A stretch of 64,000 nucleotides of DNA from Dyadobacter sp. CY343 (GCF_021390335.1 NZ_JAJUXK010000003.1:620001-684000); one strand, 5' to 3'. Positions 17,318 to 26,949 are shown, counted from the first letter of the stretch. The notes: generated from the letters alone by a model not told the origin. A program made the numbers and translations.

Positions 17318-17392
17318 GTTGTGCGGATACAATTCATGCATTCAAAATGACAATTGGCGCAGCGCGTATCTATGTATTGTTTTACTTTCTCC

Positions 17393-17400
17393 TATTTTTG
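17393..17400 (+). promoter_or_regulatory. -7 promoter element upstream of the second LytS-type kinase
   Basis: TATTTTTG is an exact match to TAnnTTTG, about 50 bp before the ATG at 17450. A -33 TTG at standard spacing is not clear. Confidence 0.45.
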
Positions 17401-17449
17401 AAATACGTACAAGTTAGTTTTCCCCGAACCGGAACCCGGCCAGGCAGCC

Positions 17450-18556
17450 ATGAAAAAATCGCTTTTTGAAAAAATAACAGGAGCGTTGAGCTCGCCGAGC
17501 CGCTGGTCATTCGCGCTGACCATGCCGGTATTCCTGCTGTTTTTCAATTATCTGATGATTGGCCGGGCTGTATTCGCCGACTGGAAAACATTTGCCGCCG
17601 CTACGCTCCTGAACCTCGCGCTCTTGTCCGTGACTTTTTCGATCCAGCAAAAAGTACATGCACGCATCGCAGCCCGATATTCCGGTCTGGAACATACCGT
17701 TCGGCGGATCTTCATTTTGATCTGTGGCCACGCGGTTCTCTCTGCTATCTTTCTTTCACTTATTGCCGCACTTTACATTCAATACCAACTCTTTGGTTCT
17801 ACGCTCAAAATCAGTACGATTTTGCTGGTGTACTTTTTTAATCTGGGCGCGATCATCCTGGTAATCGGTATTCAGGAATCCTTTTATGCATTCAGCCGCT
17901 GGAAACAGCAGGAGATAAATAAAGAGCGGTTGATGAAAGAAAATGTTAACGGACAGCTGGAAAGTTTGAAGGCGCAGATCAGTCCGCATTTTTTATTCAA
18001 TACATTAAATTCGCTGTCGACACTAATTGCCGAAGATCCTGAAAAAGCCGAACAATTTGTGGACGAAATGGCGCGGGTTTACCGGTATCTGCTGCAAACA
18101 AACCACGCTTCGCTCGACGAGGAAGCATTCGGGCAACTTACTACATTGCAGCGCGAGCTTTCCTTTATAGAATCCTACGGGCATTTGCTCAAAACGCGTT
18201 ATGGCGAAGGAATGAAGCTATATATTCATGTAGAGCCGGATCATCTGAGCTACCGAATTCCGCCTATGACCTTGCAGCTGCTGGTTGAGAATGCGGTGAA
18301 GCATAATGTGATCCGTGCGAGTAAGCCGCTGACCATATTCATCCTCAGCACGCAGGAGGGCCAGCTGATGGTCCGAAATAATTTGCAGAAAAAGACCTTC
18401 ACAGCCGGCACCGAAAACCTCGAATCGACCCGCGTTGGACTGACCAATATCATTACCAAATACAAACTCTTGAACACATACAAACCCGGTCTGTCCGAGC
18501 CGGAGATAGAAAGCAACCACGAATTTTTTACAGTAACCTTGCCATTAATATCCTAA
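17450..18556 (+). CDS. LytS-type sensor histidine kinase
   Basis: 368 aa. Four membrane helices (about 20-40, 48-63, 87-110, 122-145), a short linker (WKQQEINKERLMKENVNGQL), His180 in QISPHFLFNTLNSLSTLI, the box VYRYLLQT, N box LVENAVKHN and a glycine-containing lid TRVGLTNIITKY. All kinase motifs look intact. It is paralogous to the kinase 132 bp upstream and ends 9 bp before the LytTR regulator, so it is that regulator's most likely partner. The ligand is not predictable. Confidence 0.92.
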   Translation: MKKSLFEKITGALSSPSRWSFALTMPVFLLFFNYLMIGRAVFADWKTFAAATLLNLALLSVTFSIQQKVHARIAARYSGLEHTVRRIFILICGHAVLSAIFLSLIAALYIQYQLFGSTLKISTILLVYFFNLGAIILVIGIQESFYAFSRWKQQEINKERLMKENVNGQLESLKAQISPHFLFNTLNSLSTLIAEDPEKAEQFVDEMARVYRYLLQTNHASLDEEAFGQLTTLQRELSFIESYGHLLKTRYGEGMKLYIHVEPDHLSYRIPPMTLQLLVENAVKHNVIRASKPLTIFILSTQEGQLMVRNNLQKKTFTAGTENLESTRVGLTNIITKYKLLNTYKPGLSEPEIESNHEFFTVTLPLIS

Positions 18557-18565
18557 AATCCATCA

Positions 18566-19348
18566 ATGAACGCATTAATCGTAGAAGACGAAGATCTATC
18601 CGTGAGAAGACTGAGAAAGTTGCTGACCGAAACTGCGCCGCAGCTTTCCATAACCGGTGTGACGGATAGCATTCAGGAAACAGTGGAGTGGCTTCAAAAT
18701 AACCGAAAAGCAAACAACCCCGACCCGGATCTGATCTTTTTAGATATAGAATTATCTGATGGTCAAAGCTTTGAGATTTTTAACCAAACCGACGTGACCA
18801 GTACGATCATTTTCACGACTTCTTACGACGAATATGCTTTGCAGGCATTCAGGCTCAATAGTATCGACTATCTGCTCAAACCCGTGCACCGGGAAGATCT
18901 GCTACGGAGTCTTCAAAAATTTGAGAGATTGAAGGCACAGCCGGAGGTCGATCCGCTTGCAGGTATTAAAAAGTTGCTGGAAGATTTCCGACAGACGACG
19001 GCTGTGGAATACAGGCAGCGGTTTTTGGTCAAACAAGGACAGAAAATGCTATCGATCGAAGTGGGCGAAATCGCGTATTTCTTCACCGACGACCGGTACA
19101 CCTTTTTCATGACCGACACCAATCAGAAATTACTGGTTGACTACACCCTCGACGAGTTGGCCGAGGCGCTCGACCCGGCCCGGTTTTTCAGAATTAACCG
19201 GAGTATGATGGTGAGCCACAGGGCAGTTGACAAAATAGATCCATATTTCGGCAACCGGCTTGCGCTCACATTGCGGCCGGCACACAACAAAGAAGCGTTA
19301 GTGAGCAGGGAGAAAGTGGGCGATTTTAAGTACTGGATGGGGAAATAG
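18566..19348 (+). CDS. LytTR-type response regulator
   Basis: 260 aa. Receiver domain with phosphoacceptor Asp60 (PDLIFLDIELSDG), TTSYDEYALQAFRLNSIDYL and Lys107 (LLKPV). LytTR DNA-binding domain about 155-258: QRFLVKQGQKMLSIEVGEIA, FFRINRSMMVSHRAVDKI and LVSREKVGDFKYWMG. It starts 9 bp after the second LytS-type kinase, a standard pair. The gene directly downstream is a PQQ-type dehydrogenase preceded by a palindrome, which could be a target (inference). Confidence 0.93.
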   Translation: MNALIVEDEDLSVRRLRKLLTETAPQLSITGVTDSIQETVEWLQNNRKANNPDPDLIFLDIELSDGQSFEIFNQTDVTSTIIFTTSYDEYALQAFRLNSIDYLLKPVHREDLLRSLQKFERLKAQPEVDPLAGIKKLLEDFRQTTAVEYRQRFLVKQGQKMLSIEVGEIAYFFTDDRYTFFMTDTNQKLLVDYTLDELAEALDPARFFRINRSMMVSHRAVDKIDPYFGNRLALTLRPAHNKEALVSREKVGDFKYWMGK

Positions 19349-19382
19349 GATCGTGTCATTTTTTATCAAAATATTGCTATAT

Positions 19383-19408
19383 TTCCAGTATACTCTTTTA
19401 TACTGGAA
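19383..19408 (+). promoter_or_regulatory. Perfect 10-bp hairpin ending one base before a start codon
   Basis: TTCCAGTATA (19383-19392) and TATACTGGAA (19399-19408) form a perfect inverted repeat with a 6-nt loop. The ATG of the dehydrogenase is at 19410. It could be an operator, or an mRNA hairpin that masks initiation. Confidence 0.6.
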
Positions 19409-19409
19409 T

Positions 19410-22244
19410 ATGACAAAATTTCTCCTGTTCAATGCCGGCTCAACACGGCTTTTCAAGAATACTTTTAAAGTAATTACCCTGCTCGGACTAGCTGCCTTTA
19501 CACAGGAAGACGGTCCCAAAAAACCTGACGACAGCCGCTTCACGCCGATCGTGGTTTCCGATAACCTCGACGAGCCAATGGTTTTTGAGGTACTTGCCGA
19601 CGGATCCGTTTTCATCGCCGAAAGAAAGGGTGCACTGAAAAAATACAATCCCGCAACGAAAGCTACTGACCTGATCGCGACCATTCCGGTCAATACCAAA
19701 TACACCAGTGCGGAAGGGGTGAGCCGCGAGGCGGAGGAAGGTTTAATGGGACTGACAATGGATCCGAATTATGCCAAAAATCACTGGATATACCTTTACT
19801 ACGCACATCCTACCGAGAAGAAACATATCCTGGCACGCTGGGAAATGAAGGAAGATCAGTTGGTTGAAAGTTCTAAAAAAGTGGTGCTGGAAGTGGAAAC
19901 GCAACGCGAAGTTTGCTGCCACACCGGCGGCGGGATGACCTGGGACAAAGCCGGTAACCTGTACCTGACAGTAGGTAACAACACCGGGAACCAGAAAGCC
20001 GCGCAAACCGACGAGCGCCCGGGAAGAAGCAGCTGGGACGACCAGGGCCACGCTGGCAACACCAACGATCTCCGCGGGAAAATCCTGAAAATACACCCTG
20101 AACCGGACGGCACGTATACAATTCCGGAAGGCAATCTTTACCCGAAAGGAACTGCTAAAACGCGGCCGGAAATCTATTCAATGGGTCACCGGAACCCGTG
20201 GCGGATTTCGGTAGACAGTAAAACAGGCTACTTATATTGGGGCGAAGTGGGCCCCGATGCGGCCGAAGATTCGGAGATCGGGCCGATGGGTTACGACGAG
20301 CTGAACCAGTCGCGGGAGCCGGGCAATTTTGGCTGGCCGTGGTTTGTAGGAAATGATCAGGCGTTCCCCGTTTACGACTACGCAACGAACAAGCCGCTTG
20401 CGAAGAAAGACCCCAAAAATCTGGTCAATAACTCGCCGAACAATACGGGTTTGACCGATCTGATGCCGACTGCGCCAAGTTTCATCTATTACCCTTATGG
20501 TATTTCCGAGAAATTTCCGCTGGTAGGTTCCGGCTCGCGCAGCGCCACGGGCGGACCTGTTTTTCACCGGTCTGATTTCAAAGCTCCGAAACGTCCGTGG
20601 CCTGCTTATTATGAGGGGAAATGGATCGCGGCCGATTTCTCACGTGGCTGGATCATGGCGATTTCAATGAATGCCGATGGTGATTATCAGTCCATGGAAC
20701 GCGTTGCGCCTAACTATCACCCGGTGCAGCCGATCGATATTAAATTCGGCCCGAACGGCGACCTTTATGTGCTGGAATACGGCAGTAACTGGTTCAAAAA
20801 GAGTGAAAATTCCCGACTGATCCGGCTTGAATATAACGGCGGAAACAGGAAGCCGGTTGTTCAGGTTGCAGTTGACAAAAAGGGAGGTACCGTACCTTTT
20901 CAGGCAAAATTATCCGCCGCGGGCACCAAAGATTATGATGGTGATGCATTGAAATACAGCTGGAAAGTCATGGGCCCGGGTGGCACGATCAAAACTTACA
21001 ATACCGAGAATGCGACGGCCAGCTTCGATAAACCCGGCATATATACTGCAAACCTTTTAGTCACTGATTCAAAAGGCGCGAGTAACAGCCAGTCGCTGAA
21101 AATCATCGCAGGTAACGAGCCACCGAAGGTTGCAGTGAATATAGGCGGAAATCAAACTTTCTTTTTCGCAGATAAACCTATTGAATACAATATCGATGTA
21201 ACTGACAAGGAAGACGGCAGTCTTGCAGATGGAAAAATAAGCCCCGATCAGGTTGCGGTAAGTATTGATTACGCTTCGGAAGGGTTTGATTATGCAGAAG
21301 TGATCCAGGGTCAGCGCAGTGTGGATGCTTCCACGCAGTTTGCAGTTGCACAAGTCTTAATTGGCAAAAGTGATTGCAAAGTCTGCCACCAGCCTAATAC
21401 CAAATCGGTTGGCCCTTCATTTGCGGATATTTCAAACAAATACAAAGGAAAACCGGGCGTAACTGAAATGCTTGTAAAAAAGGTACTCGAAGGCGGCTCG
21501 GGCGTTTGGGGAGAAGTAGCGATGGCGGCCCACCCCGCCCTGCCCGTGGCAGACGCCGAAGTGATCGTGAAATACATTTTGAACAGTACCGATAAAACGC
21601 TGAGTACATTACCGGTAAAAGGCGAATACACGCCAAAGATTCCCGCGCGTGACAACGGAAAAGGCACATTGCTGATCCGCGCCGCATTCACCGATCGCGC
21701 TGTGAGCGGCACCAAGGCGGTTCCTGCGCAAACGAGCGAAGAATTGATCATTTTGAGAAGTCCGGAACTGACTGTGTCGGATGCGGCTGTGGTGAAAGGC
21801 GCTGAAATGAAAGCGATCGGTTCGCAGGGCGCCGGTTTCCTGGCAATGCCCTTTGCAAACAGCTTCCTGACATTCAACGAAATTGACCTGACGAGCATTG
21901 AAAAACTGGAAATCGCGGGAGCTGCACAGAAACGGGAAGGCGCAGTAGGCGGTACCATCGAAGTACACCTCGATAGTCCGACAGGCACTTTGATCGGAAA
22001 ACAGGAAGTGGAAGTAGCGCCGGAACTGGATATGGCGAAAATTATGGCAGATCTGGAAACTCAGAACAAAAACCTGCAACCTGGTGAAAAACCGAAGACT
22101 TTCACCCGCCCCGTTCGTAAGCCAATCGTGATCAAAGTTGAACCTACCAAAGGCAAGCACGATCTGTATTTTGTGTTTAAAAATGATAATGCAAAGCCGA
22201 TCGAACCATTAATGTCGGTCACAAAAATCAAATTCCTGCAATAA
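19410..22244 (+). CDS. PQQ-type sugar dehydrogenase with PKD, cytochrome c and C-terminal carbohydrate-binding-like domains
   Basis: 944 aa from the ATG at 19410 (MTKFLLFNAGSTRLF), giving a plausible signal sequence; the frame upstream is not secretory. Order: six-bladed glucose/sorbosone dehydrogenase propeller (about 35-475, with REVCCHTGGGMTWD and YSMGHRNPWRISVD), PKD domain (about 490-580), cytochrome c domain with heme motif CKVCH (656-660), and a C-terminal CBM6-like sandwich (about 780-940). Predicted role: periplasmic or surface sugar oxidation with electrons passed to the attached heme. PQQ dependence is by family only. It ends 9 bp from the convergent phosphoesterase gene and has a paralogue at 23450-26191. 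Confidence 0.88.
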   Translation: MTKFLLFNAGSTRLFKNTFKVITLLGLAAFTQEDGPKKPDDSRFTPIVVSDNLDEPMVFEVLADGSVFIAERKGALKKYNPATKATDLIATIPVNTKYTSAEGVSREAEEGLMGLTMDPNYAKNHWIYLYYAHPTEKKHILARWEMKEDQLVESSKKVVLEVETQREVCCHTGGGMTWDKAGNLYLTVGNNTGNQKAAQTDERPGRSSWDDQGHAGNTNDLRGKILKIHPEPDGTYTIPEGNLYPKGTAKTRPEIYSMGHRNPWRISVDSKTGYLYWGEVGPDAAEDSEIGPMGYDELNQSREPGNFGWPWFVGNDQAFPVYDYATNKPLAKKDPKNLVNNSPNNTGLTDLMPTAPSFIYYPYGISEKFPLVGSGSRSATGGPVFHRSDFKAPKRPWPAYYEGKWIAADFSRGWIMAISMNADGDYQSMERVAPNYHPVQPIDIKFGPNGDLYVLEYGSNWFKKSENSRLIRLEYNGGNRKPVVQVAVDKKGGTVPFQAKLSAAGTKDYDGDALKYSWKVMGPGGTIKTYNTENATASFDKPGIYTANLLVTDSKGASNSQSLKIIAGNEPPKVAVNIGGNQTFFFADKPIEYNIDVTDKEDGSLADGKISPDQVAVSIDYASEGFDYAEVIQGQRSVDASTQFAVAQVLIGKSDCKVCHQPNTKSVGPSFADISNKYKGKPGVTEMLVKKVLEGGSGVWGEVAMAAHPALPVADAEVIVKYILNSTDKTLSTLPVKGEYTPKIPARDNGKGTLLIRAAFTDRAVSGTKAVPAQTSEELIILRSPELTVSDAAVVKGAEMKAIGSQGAGFLAMPFANSFLTFNEIDLTSIEKLEIAGAAQKREGAVGGTIEVHLDSPTGTLIGKQEVEVAPELDMAKIMADLETQNKNLQPGEKPKTFTRPVRKPIVIKVEPTKGKHDLYFVFKNDNAKPIEPLMSVTKIKFLQ

Positions 22245-22253
22245 ACCGTAAAC

Positions 22254-23384
22254 TCATACCATCAAAGAAAAGTGGTCAGCCAGGTCGGCATTTATCCCCG
22301 GCCTGCTGCGCTTTTCGTGCGGGAGGGTATAAAAATTGACCCTGATTTCCAATCCTTTCGCCTTTCTCTCGATGGTGACTTTCAGGAAACCGTGCTTGGT
22401 ATCGCAGTGATTTTCCAGGGTCACTCCCGCAAATAGCTTGTTTTCGCTCGTAAAGCGCGTGTCGTAATTCGTAGCCACCGGGTGCAGCTCGTCATATCCT
22501 CCACCGCCTGCCACGACAAACGGGACGTTTTTCCCGTCGGAATATTTTTTGTTAAATCGCTGGTAGTTATGCACATGCCCGCTGAAAACGAGATCGGGGC
22601 GCACACCTGCTTCCACAAAAGCCTTGTCCAGGAAATCAATCATATACAAACTTGATCCGTGATTTACATCCGCTGAATAAGGCGCATGATGCACGCATAG
22701 GATAACCGCTTTCTCCGGCCGCTGTTTGCCGGCTGTTTTCAGTTCTTCGATCAGCCACGCGCGCTGATCCGGTGTGATCAGGCCGAATTTGGTCACATTT
22801 CCATACATCCCGATGATATTTGCGAGCGGCGTTTCGAGGGTCCAGTATACATTTGGCTGCACCATACTCTTCCGCGCGGCATTGTTACTGAATGCAACTG
22901 TCTGGGATCTGGGCGTGCAGAAAACGGCAGAAAACGGTTCCAGACTCTTGTAACGCACATTTCCGTAAGGATTTACGTCGCTGTCGTGGTTACCGGGAAT
23001 GGCGAAAATAGGGCCGGGATACTTTTGAAAAGGCTCAAAAAACTGCCTTGAATACTGGCTCGCCTCGCCGAAGTTGTAAACAATATCTCCCAGATGATAT
23101 AAAAAGCGCGGTTTATCCTCGGTATCATCCTGCGCCTCGTACTGCTTCACCATTTCGGCTACAACCAGCTTCTGAAATTCAGGGTTATGGACGCTGCCGG
23201 TATCTCCCAGCATGTGAAAAACCAGCTTGTCGGTATCGACTTCTGCCAATACATTTTCAAGCGGAAGGTGGTAGGGATATTCGCCGGAAGGGGCTGGAAG
23301 CGGCTGAAATTTGTAAGAATCGTCGGATTGGTTTTTCTTTAAAACCGGTGTGGTGTGCTTTTGAGGCCAGTAAGATTTCATCAT
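22254..23384 (-). CDS. Metallophosphoesterase (calcineurin-like)
   Basis: 376 aa. The five metal-binding blocks are present in order: GDTGS, GDIVYNFGE, GNHDSD, CVHHAPYSAD and GHVHNYQRF. They place it in the calcineurin-like phosphoesterases, close to purple acid phosphatase-type enzymes, with two metals at the active site. The N-terminus (MMKSYWPQKHTTPVLKKNQ) is not a signal peptide, so the enzyme is probably cytoplasmic. Substrate unknown. It lies between two paralogous dehydrogenases and is co-oriented with the second, 65 bp away. The second of the two adjacent ATGs may be the true start. Confidence 0.88.
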   Translation of the reverse strand: MMKSYWPQKHTTPVLKKNQSDDSYKFQPLPAPSGEYPYHLPLENVLAEVDTDKLVFHMLGDTGSVHNPEFQKLVVAEMVKQYEAQDDTEDKPRFLYHLGDIVYNFGEASQYSRQFFEPFQKYPGPIFAIPGNHDSDVNPYGNVRYKSLEPFSAVFCTPRSQTVAFSNNAARKSMVQPNVYWTLETPLANIIGMYGNVTKFGLITPDQRAWLIEELKTAGKQRPEKAVILCVHHAPYSADVNHGSSLYMIDFLDKAFVEAGVRPDLVFSGHVHNYQRFNKKYSDGKNVPFVVAGGGGYDELHPVATNYDTRFTSENKLFAGVTLENHCDTKHGFLKVTIERKAKGLEIRVNFYTLPHEKRSRPGINADLADHFSLMV

Positions 23385-23449
23385 AAGTAACGTAGTTCAC
23401 TGCCAATTTCAACACCAATTATTTGGTTTTAGTTGGCAGTGCTCCGTTT

Positions 23450-26191
23450 CTATTGCTCAAAATACATCCAGTCAATATGAAATAAGGGCGATTTGGCTGA
23501 TTCATTTTTAAATATCAGGAACAGATCGTGCGGTCCGCCGGTACCTTCGACAGGCACCACAATTTCTTTCCAACCCGTTTTTAAATCGTCCAGAAAGCCC
23601 CCGTTCAGCTTTGTTTTCCCTACCAGCGGCCCCGTTTTTGAGTCTTGCCTGAACTCAATCGTTCCACCAGCTCCATGTTCCTGAACCCGAAGCCGGATCG
23701 TGCGCACATTTTTCAGATCAATGTCCTTAAAGCGCACAAATTTCCCGTTTGTAATATTGGAGATATAGGAATTAAAACCGGTATTCAACGTCGCTACGAC
23801 TACTCCTGCGTTCCCCTCGAAATAATCCTCCATTTGAATAAGCGGATTTTTAAGCACAATATAGTCGGAGGATTTAAGCGGCTCGATGCCATTTGCACCT
23901 CTGTCGGTGTAGCTCGCCAGCAAGACGTACGCGCCCTCGTTACCCTTTCCTTTGTGCTCTTCCAGTTTGATATTCCCGGTTAGAGGCCTCGTTTTCTGTG
24001 TTTTGGTTAAAGATAAAATATACGCAGCGAGTTGTTTCGCATCTTCTTTCGGAAGATCAGCGTGCGGCGGCATCGGGTACGAGCCCCAGTTGCCGCTCCC
24101 GCCTTTGATAATCTTTCCGGCGAGCATTGCTTCCGCAGTTTCGTCTGTCGCATATTTTTTTGAGATCTCCGTCAAAGCCGGGCCGATCGATTTGGTATTC
24201 ATCGTGTGACAGGCTTTACAATCGAGCGACGCATACAGTTTTTCGGTCGCAGCAAACTGCATATTCCCGGCGGGACCTCCGGCGGGAGCACTCAATGCAC
24301 CTGCGAGATCTTTCCCGAATGGCAGATAACTGAACGAAACGTCCACTTTGGGTGAGTTGATCTTTCCGTCTTCCTTGTCGGCCACTTTTACCTGATAATC
24401 CAATGTGGTATTATCCCAATAAAAGCTTCGGTTCGCTGTTGTCATCACCTGCACCGAGGGCGGGGTATTGCCGACTTTGATTTCCGTAGTCGCCGTTCCC
24501 TGTGCGCCCTGCGAATCTGTCACTGTTAGAACTACATTATAAATGCCCGGTTTGGTAAAAGTGTGCTTCAATTCCTGCCCTGATACTTTTTTCGCTCCTA
24601 CTTTCCATTCAAACCTCAGTTGATCGCCAGGGTCGTAATCCTTTGATCCCTCGGCAGATAACGAAACTGCGAACGGAGCCGCACCGATCCGCTGGCTGCC
24701 ACTTACCACAGCCACCGGTTTACGGTTTCCCTCGGAATATTCCACCCGGATAATGCCGGAATTCGTATTGCGCGCAAACCAGTTGGTACCATAAGCCAAC
24801 ACATAAATGGAACCGTCTGGTGCAAACTGCATATCGATCGGCGCTACCACTTTGAGCTGCGGTAAAAACGGCTCCATACCCAAATAGTCACCGGCAGGAT
24901 TCATCGTCACCGCCATGATCCATTTTCTGATCCAGTCGAAAATAAAGAGCTTTCCGTTGTAATAATCCGGCAGTTTATAAGGAGCGTTCGGGAATTGATC
25001 ACTGTAAAATACTGGCCCTGCCATCGCGCTGGCGCCACCTTTACCTACCAACGGCCATTTTTTCGACGGGCCCTTTCCGTACCAGATAAACGCAGGCTGT
25101 GCGGGTGGCAGCTCCTGAATACCTGTATTGTTTGGCGAATCGTTGATCGGTTTCTTCGGATCTTTTCCCGGCCCTTCTTTTTTAGTTTCAAAATCATAAT
25201 CCGGGAAACCTTCATTGGCTCCCAGGAAATAGGGATACCCAAAAAAGCCGGGTTTCCGCGCCTGGTTGATCTCGTCATAACTCAATTTTCCTTCGCTGGC
25301 CGGCACTTCTGTATCCGGCCCTACGTCGCCCCAGTACAAATATTTCGTTTTTGGGTCAATGGAAACGCGGAAAGGATTGCGAAGTCCCATCGCAAAAATC
25401 TCCGGCTTTCCTTTTGATCCGTCTTTGGGGAACAGATTTCCGTCCGGAATACTATAAGGTGCAGCTCCCGGCGTATCGTCTGAGGTTGGTTTAATCCGCA
25501 GGATCTTCCCTCTGAAATCCTGACTGTTTGCAGTGGAAGCCTGTCCGTCGGCGAGCTCGCGACCAGGGCGTTCGTCCGTTGGATTGTGGCCTTCAATTTC
25601 TTCTGCATTCGTGTTATCGCCAATGGTCAGGTACAGCAGTCCGTCCACGTCGAATGTGATGTAACCTGCTGAATGGCAGCAATATTTCCGCTGGGTCGGA
25701 ATTTCCAGCAGCACTTTTCTGGAAGCTTCCACTAGCTTTTTATCCTTCAATTCAAAGCGTACCAGCTGACTTACATGCTTGTCGCCGGCCACGCCGTAGT
25801 AGAAATACAGCCAGTTATTGCGCGCGAAACCGGGATCAGCCGCCACGCCCAGCAGTCCATCTTCAATCCCGCTGAAAACGTTGAACTGAGCAATGGTCGA
25901 AAGCTCTTTGGTTGCATTGTTAAAATAGCGCACAGCCCCTTTTCTCTCGGCCACTACGATATCATAGTTCGGCAGAATCGCCATTTCCATCGGCTCATCC
26001 AGTCCCGAAATCAGCGTATTATAGCTGAACCTGCTCGAATCCGGTGCGGCTTTTGCGATACTATCCGGCCTGATTACAAAGGTGGCGGGATTGTCGATCC
26101 CACGGAATAATGCCCTTTCCGGGCTGGAAACTGAGCTTATGCAGCACAGGCCGGTCAAAACGAGGCCGGCGAAGGAGTAAGTATTTTTCAA
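23450..26191 (-). CDS. PQQ-type sugar dehydrogenase with PKD, cytochrome c and carbohydrate-binding-like domains (paralogue)
   Basis: About 913 aa from a TTG at 26191 (then KNTYSFAGLVLTGLCCISSV, a signal-like stretch). The only longer start, 26311, overlaps the divergent ompH-like gene and makes an unlikely leader. Domains match the 19410-22244 protein: propeller with RKYCCHSAGYITFD and FAMGLRNPFRVSID, PKD, heme motif CKACH (658-662), and a C-terminal CBM6-like sandwich. Same predicted periplasmic sugar-oxidising, heme-reducing role, with specificity unknown. It probably shares a transcript with the phosphoesterase 65 bp downstream. Confidence 0.85.
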   Translation of the reverse strand: MKNTYSFAGLVLTGLCCISSVSSPERALFRGIDNPATFVIRPDSIAKAAPDSSRFSYNTLISGLDEPMEMAILPNYDIVVAERKGAVRYFNNATKELSTIAQFNVFSGIEDGLLGVAADPGFARNNWLYFYYGVAGDKHVSQLVRFELKDKKLVEASRKVLLEIPTQRKYCCHSAGYITFDVDGLLYLTIGDNTNAEEIEGHNPTDERPGRELADGQASTANSQDFRGKILRIKPTSDDTPGAAPYSIPDGNLFPKDGSKGKPEIFAMGLRNPFRVSIDPKTKYLYWGDVGPDTEVPASEGKLSYDEINQARKPGFFGYPYFLGANEGFPDYDFETKKEGPGKDPKKPINDSPNNTGIQELPPAQPAFIWYGKGPSKKWPLVGKGGASAMAGPVFYSDQFPNAPYKLPDYYNGKLFIFDWIRKWIMAVTMNPAGDYLGMEPFLPQLKVVAPIDMQFAPDGSIYVLAYGTNWFARNTNSGIIRVEYSEGNRKPVAVVSGSQRIGAAPFAVSLSAEGSKDYDPGDQLRFEWKVGAKKVSGQELKHTFTKPGIYNVVLTVTDSQGAQGTATTEIKVGNTPPSVQVMTTANRSFYWDNTTLDYQVKVADKEDGKINSPKVDVSFSYLPFGKDLAGALSAPAGGPAGNMQFAATEKLYASLDCKACHTMNTKSIGPALTEISKKYATDETAEAMLAGKIIKGGSGNWGSYPMPPHADLPKEDAKQLAAYILSLTKTQKTRPLTGNIKLEEHKGKGNEGAYVLLASYTDRGANGIEPLKSSDYIVLKNPLIQMEDYFEGNAGVVVATLNTGFNSYISNITNGKFVRFKDIDLKNVRTIRLRVQEHGAGGTIEFRQDSKTGPLVGKTKLNGGFLDDLKTGWKEIVVPVEGTGGPHDLFLIFKNESAKSPLFHIDWMYFEQ

Positions 26192-26301
26192 TTCAAGGTG
26201 ATTAGGAATAGGTGCCAATTTAACATTTTTTAACCTGACGCAATAACTAAAAATACCGTTATTGCTTTCCGTTCCATCTCTTACCAACCAACTCAATAAT
26301 A

Positions 26302-26898
26302 ATGAGAGCATTAACTGTACTTTCCGTCTGCCTGCTCCTTTGCCTGACAGGCGCCTTCGCGCAGACCAGCGAACAAAAAATTGGTTATGTTGACCAGCAG
26401 CGAATTCTTGAAAGCATGCCGGAATTCAAAAAACTGAACCAGGAAATCGTTGTAAAAGGTGAACAGTACGACAAGATCCTGAAAGGTAAATACGAAGAAT
26501 TCAGGCTAAAATCGGATGCTTTGGAAAAGTTGGCCGCATCCAAAGCCGACGCGGCTATCCTGCGTGACAAGGCGGTCGAGCTTGAAAATCTTAAAAAATC
26601 CTACGAAGATTTCGAAGCCAGCTCCATGAACGAGCTACGAAATTATTACGCCAGCCTGTTTGAACCGATCAAGCAAAAAGTGAACGAAGCGATCATATTC
26701 GCCGGGCGGCAAAAAGGCTACGCATTCCTGCTCAGAATGGATTTGAACCCGAATGGAGGCGATATCTGGCCGGTGGTATTATATGCCAAAGATTCCACCA
26801 ACAACCTCACCTCCGACATTATGAAAAATCTGGGCATCAATGCCGCCGCCGCATCAACACGCAAAACGGGCTTACCTCAAGTACTGCAACGAAAATAA
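26302..26898 (+). CDS. OmpH/Skp-family periplasmic chaperone-like protein
   Basis: 198 aa: Sec signal peptide (MRALTVLSVCLLLCLTGAFA), then KIGYVDQQRILESMPEFKKL, the hallmark start of OmpH/Skp proteins, and a long alpha-helical coiled-coil arm (about 45-125). The C-terminal part returns to the small beta body (RKGYAFLLRMDLN). Known role: trimeric periplasmic chaperone holding unfolded outer-membrane proteins. It stands alone here, not beside bamA as usual, and is divergent from the dehydrogenase gene. Confidence 0.88.
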   Translation: MRALTVLSVCLLLCLTGAFAQTSEQKIGYVDQQRILESMPEFKKLNQEIVVKGEQYDKILKGKYEEFRLKSDALEKLAASKADAAILRDKAVELENLKKSYEDFEASSMNELRNYYASLFEPIKQKVNEAIIFAGRQKGYAFLLRMDLNPNGGDIWPVVLYAKDSTNNLTSDIMKNLGINAAAASTRKTGLPQVLQRK

Positions 26899-26915
26899 AA
26901 ACCGCTGGATACGCG

Positions 26916-26949
26916 AAACGGCCTTCTTGAAAATCAGGAAGGCCGTTTT
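26916..26949 (+). terminator. Terminator hairpin after the OmpH-like gene
   Basis: AAACGGCCTTC (26916-26926) pairs perfectly with GAAGGCCGTTT (26938-26948); the T-run is short (TTTT). Confidence 0.7.

Noticed and set aside
21311..21988. 225-aa minus-strand frame inside the first PQQ-type dehydrogenase
   Set aside because: Antisense to the cytochrome c and C-terminal domains of a clear gene; no family features.
26192..26311. Start of the second PQQ-type dehydrogenase at 26311
   Set aside because: It would overlap the divergent ompH-like gene and its promoter, and the extra 40 residues are not a coherent signal peptide; the TTG at 26191 fits better.
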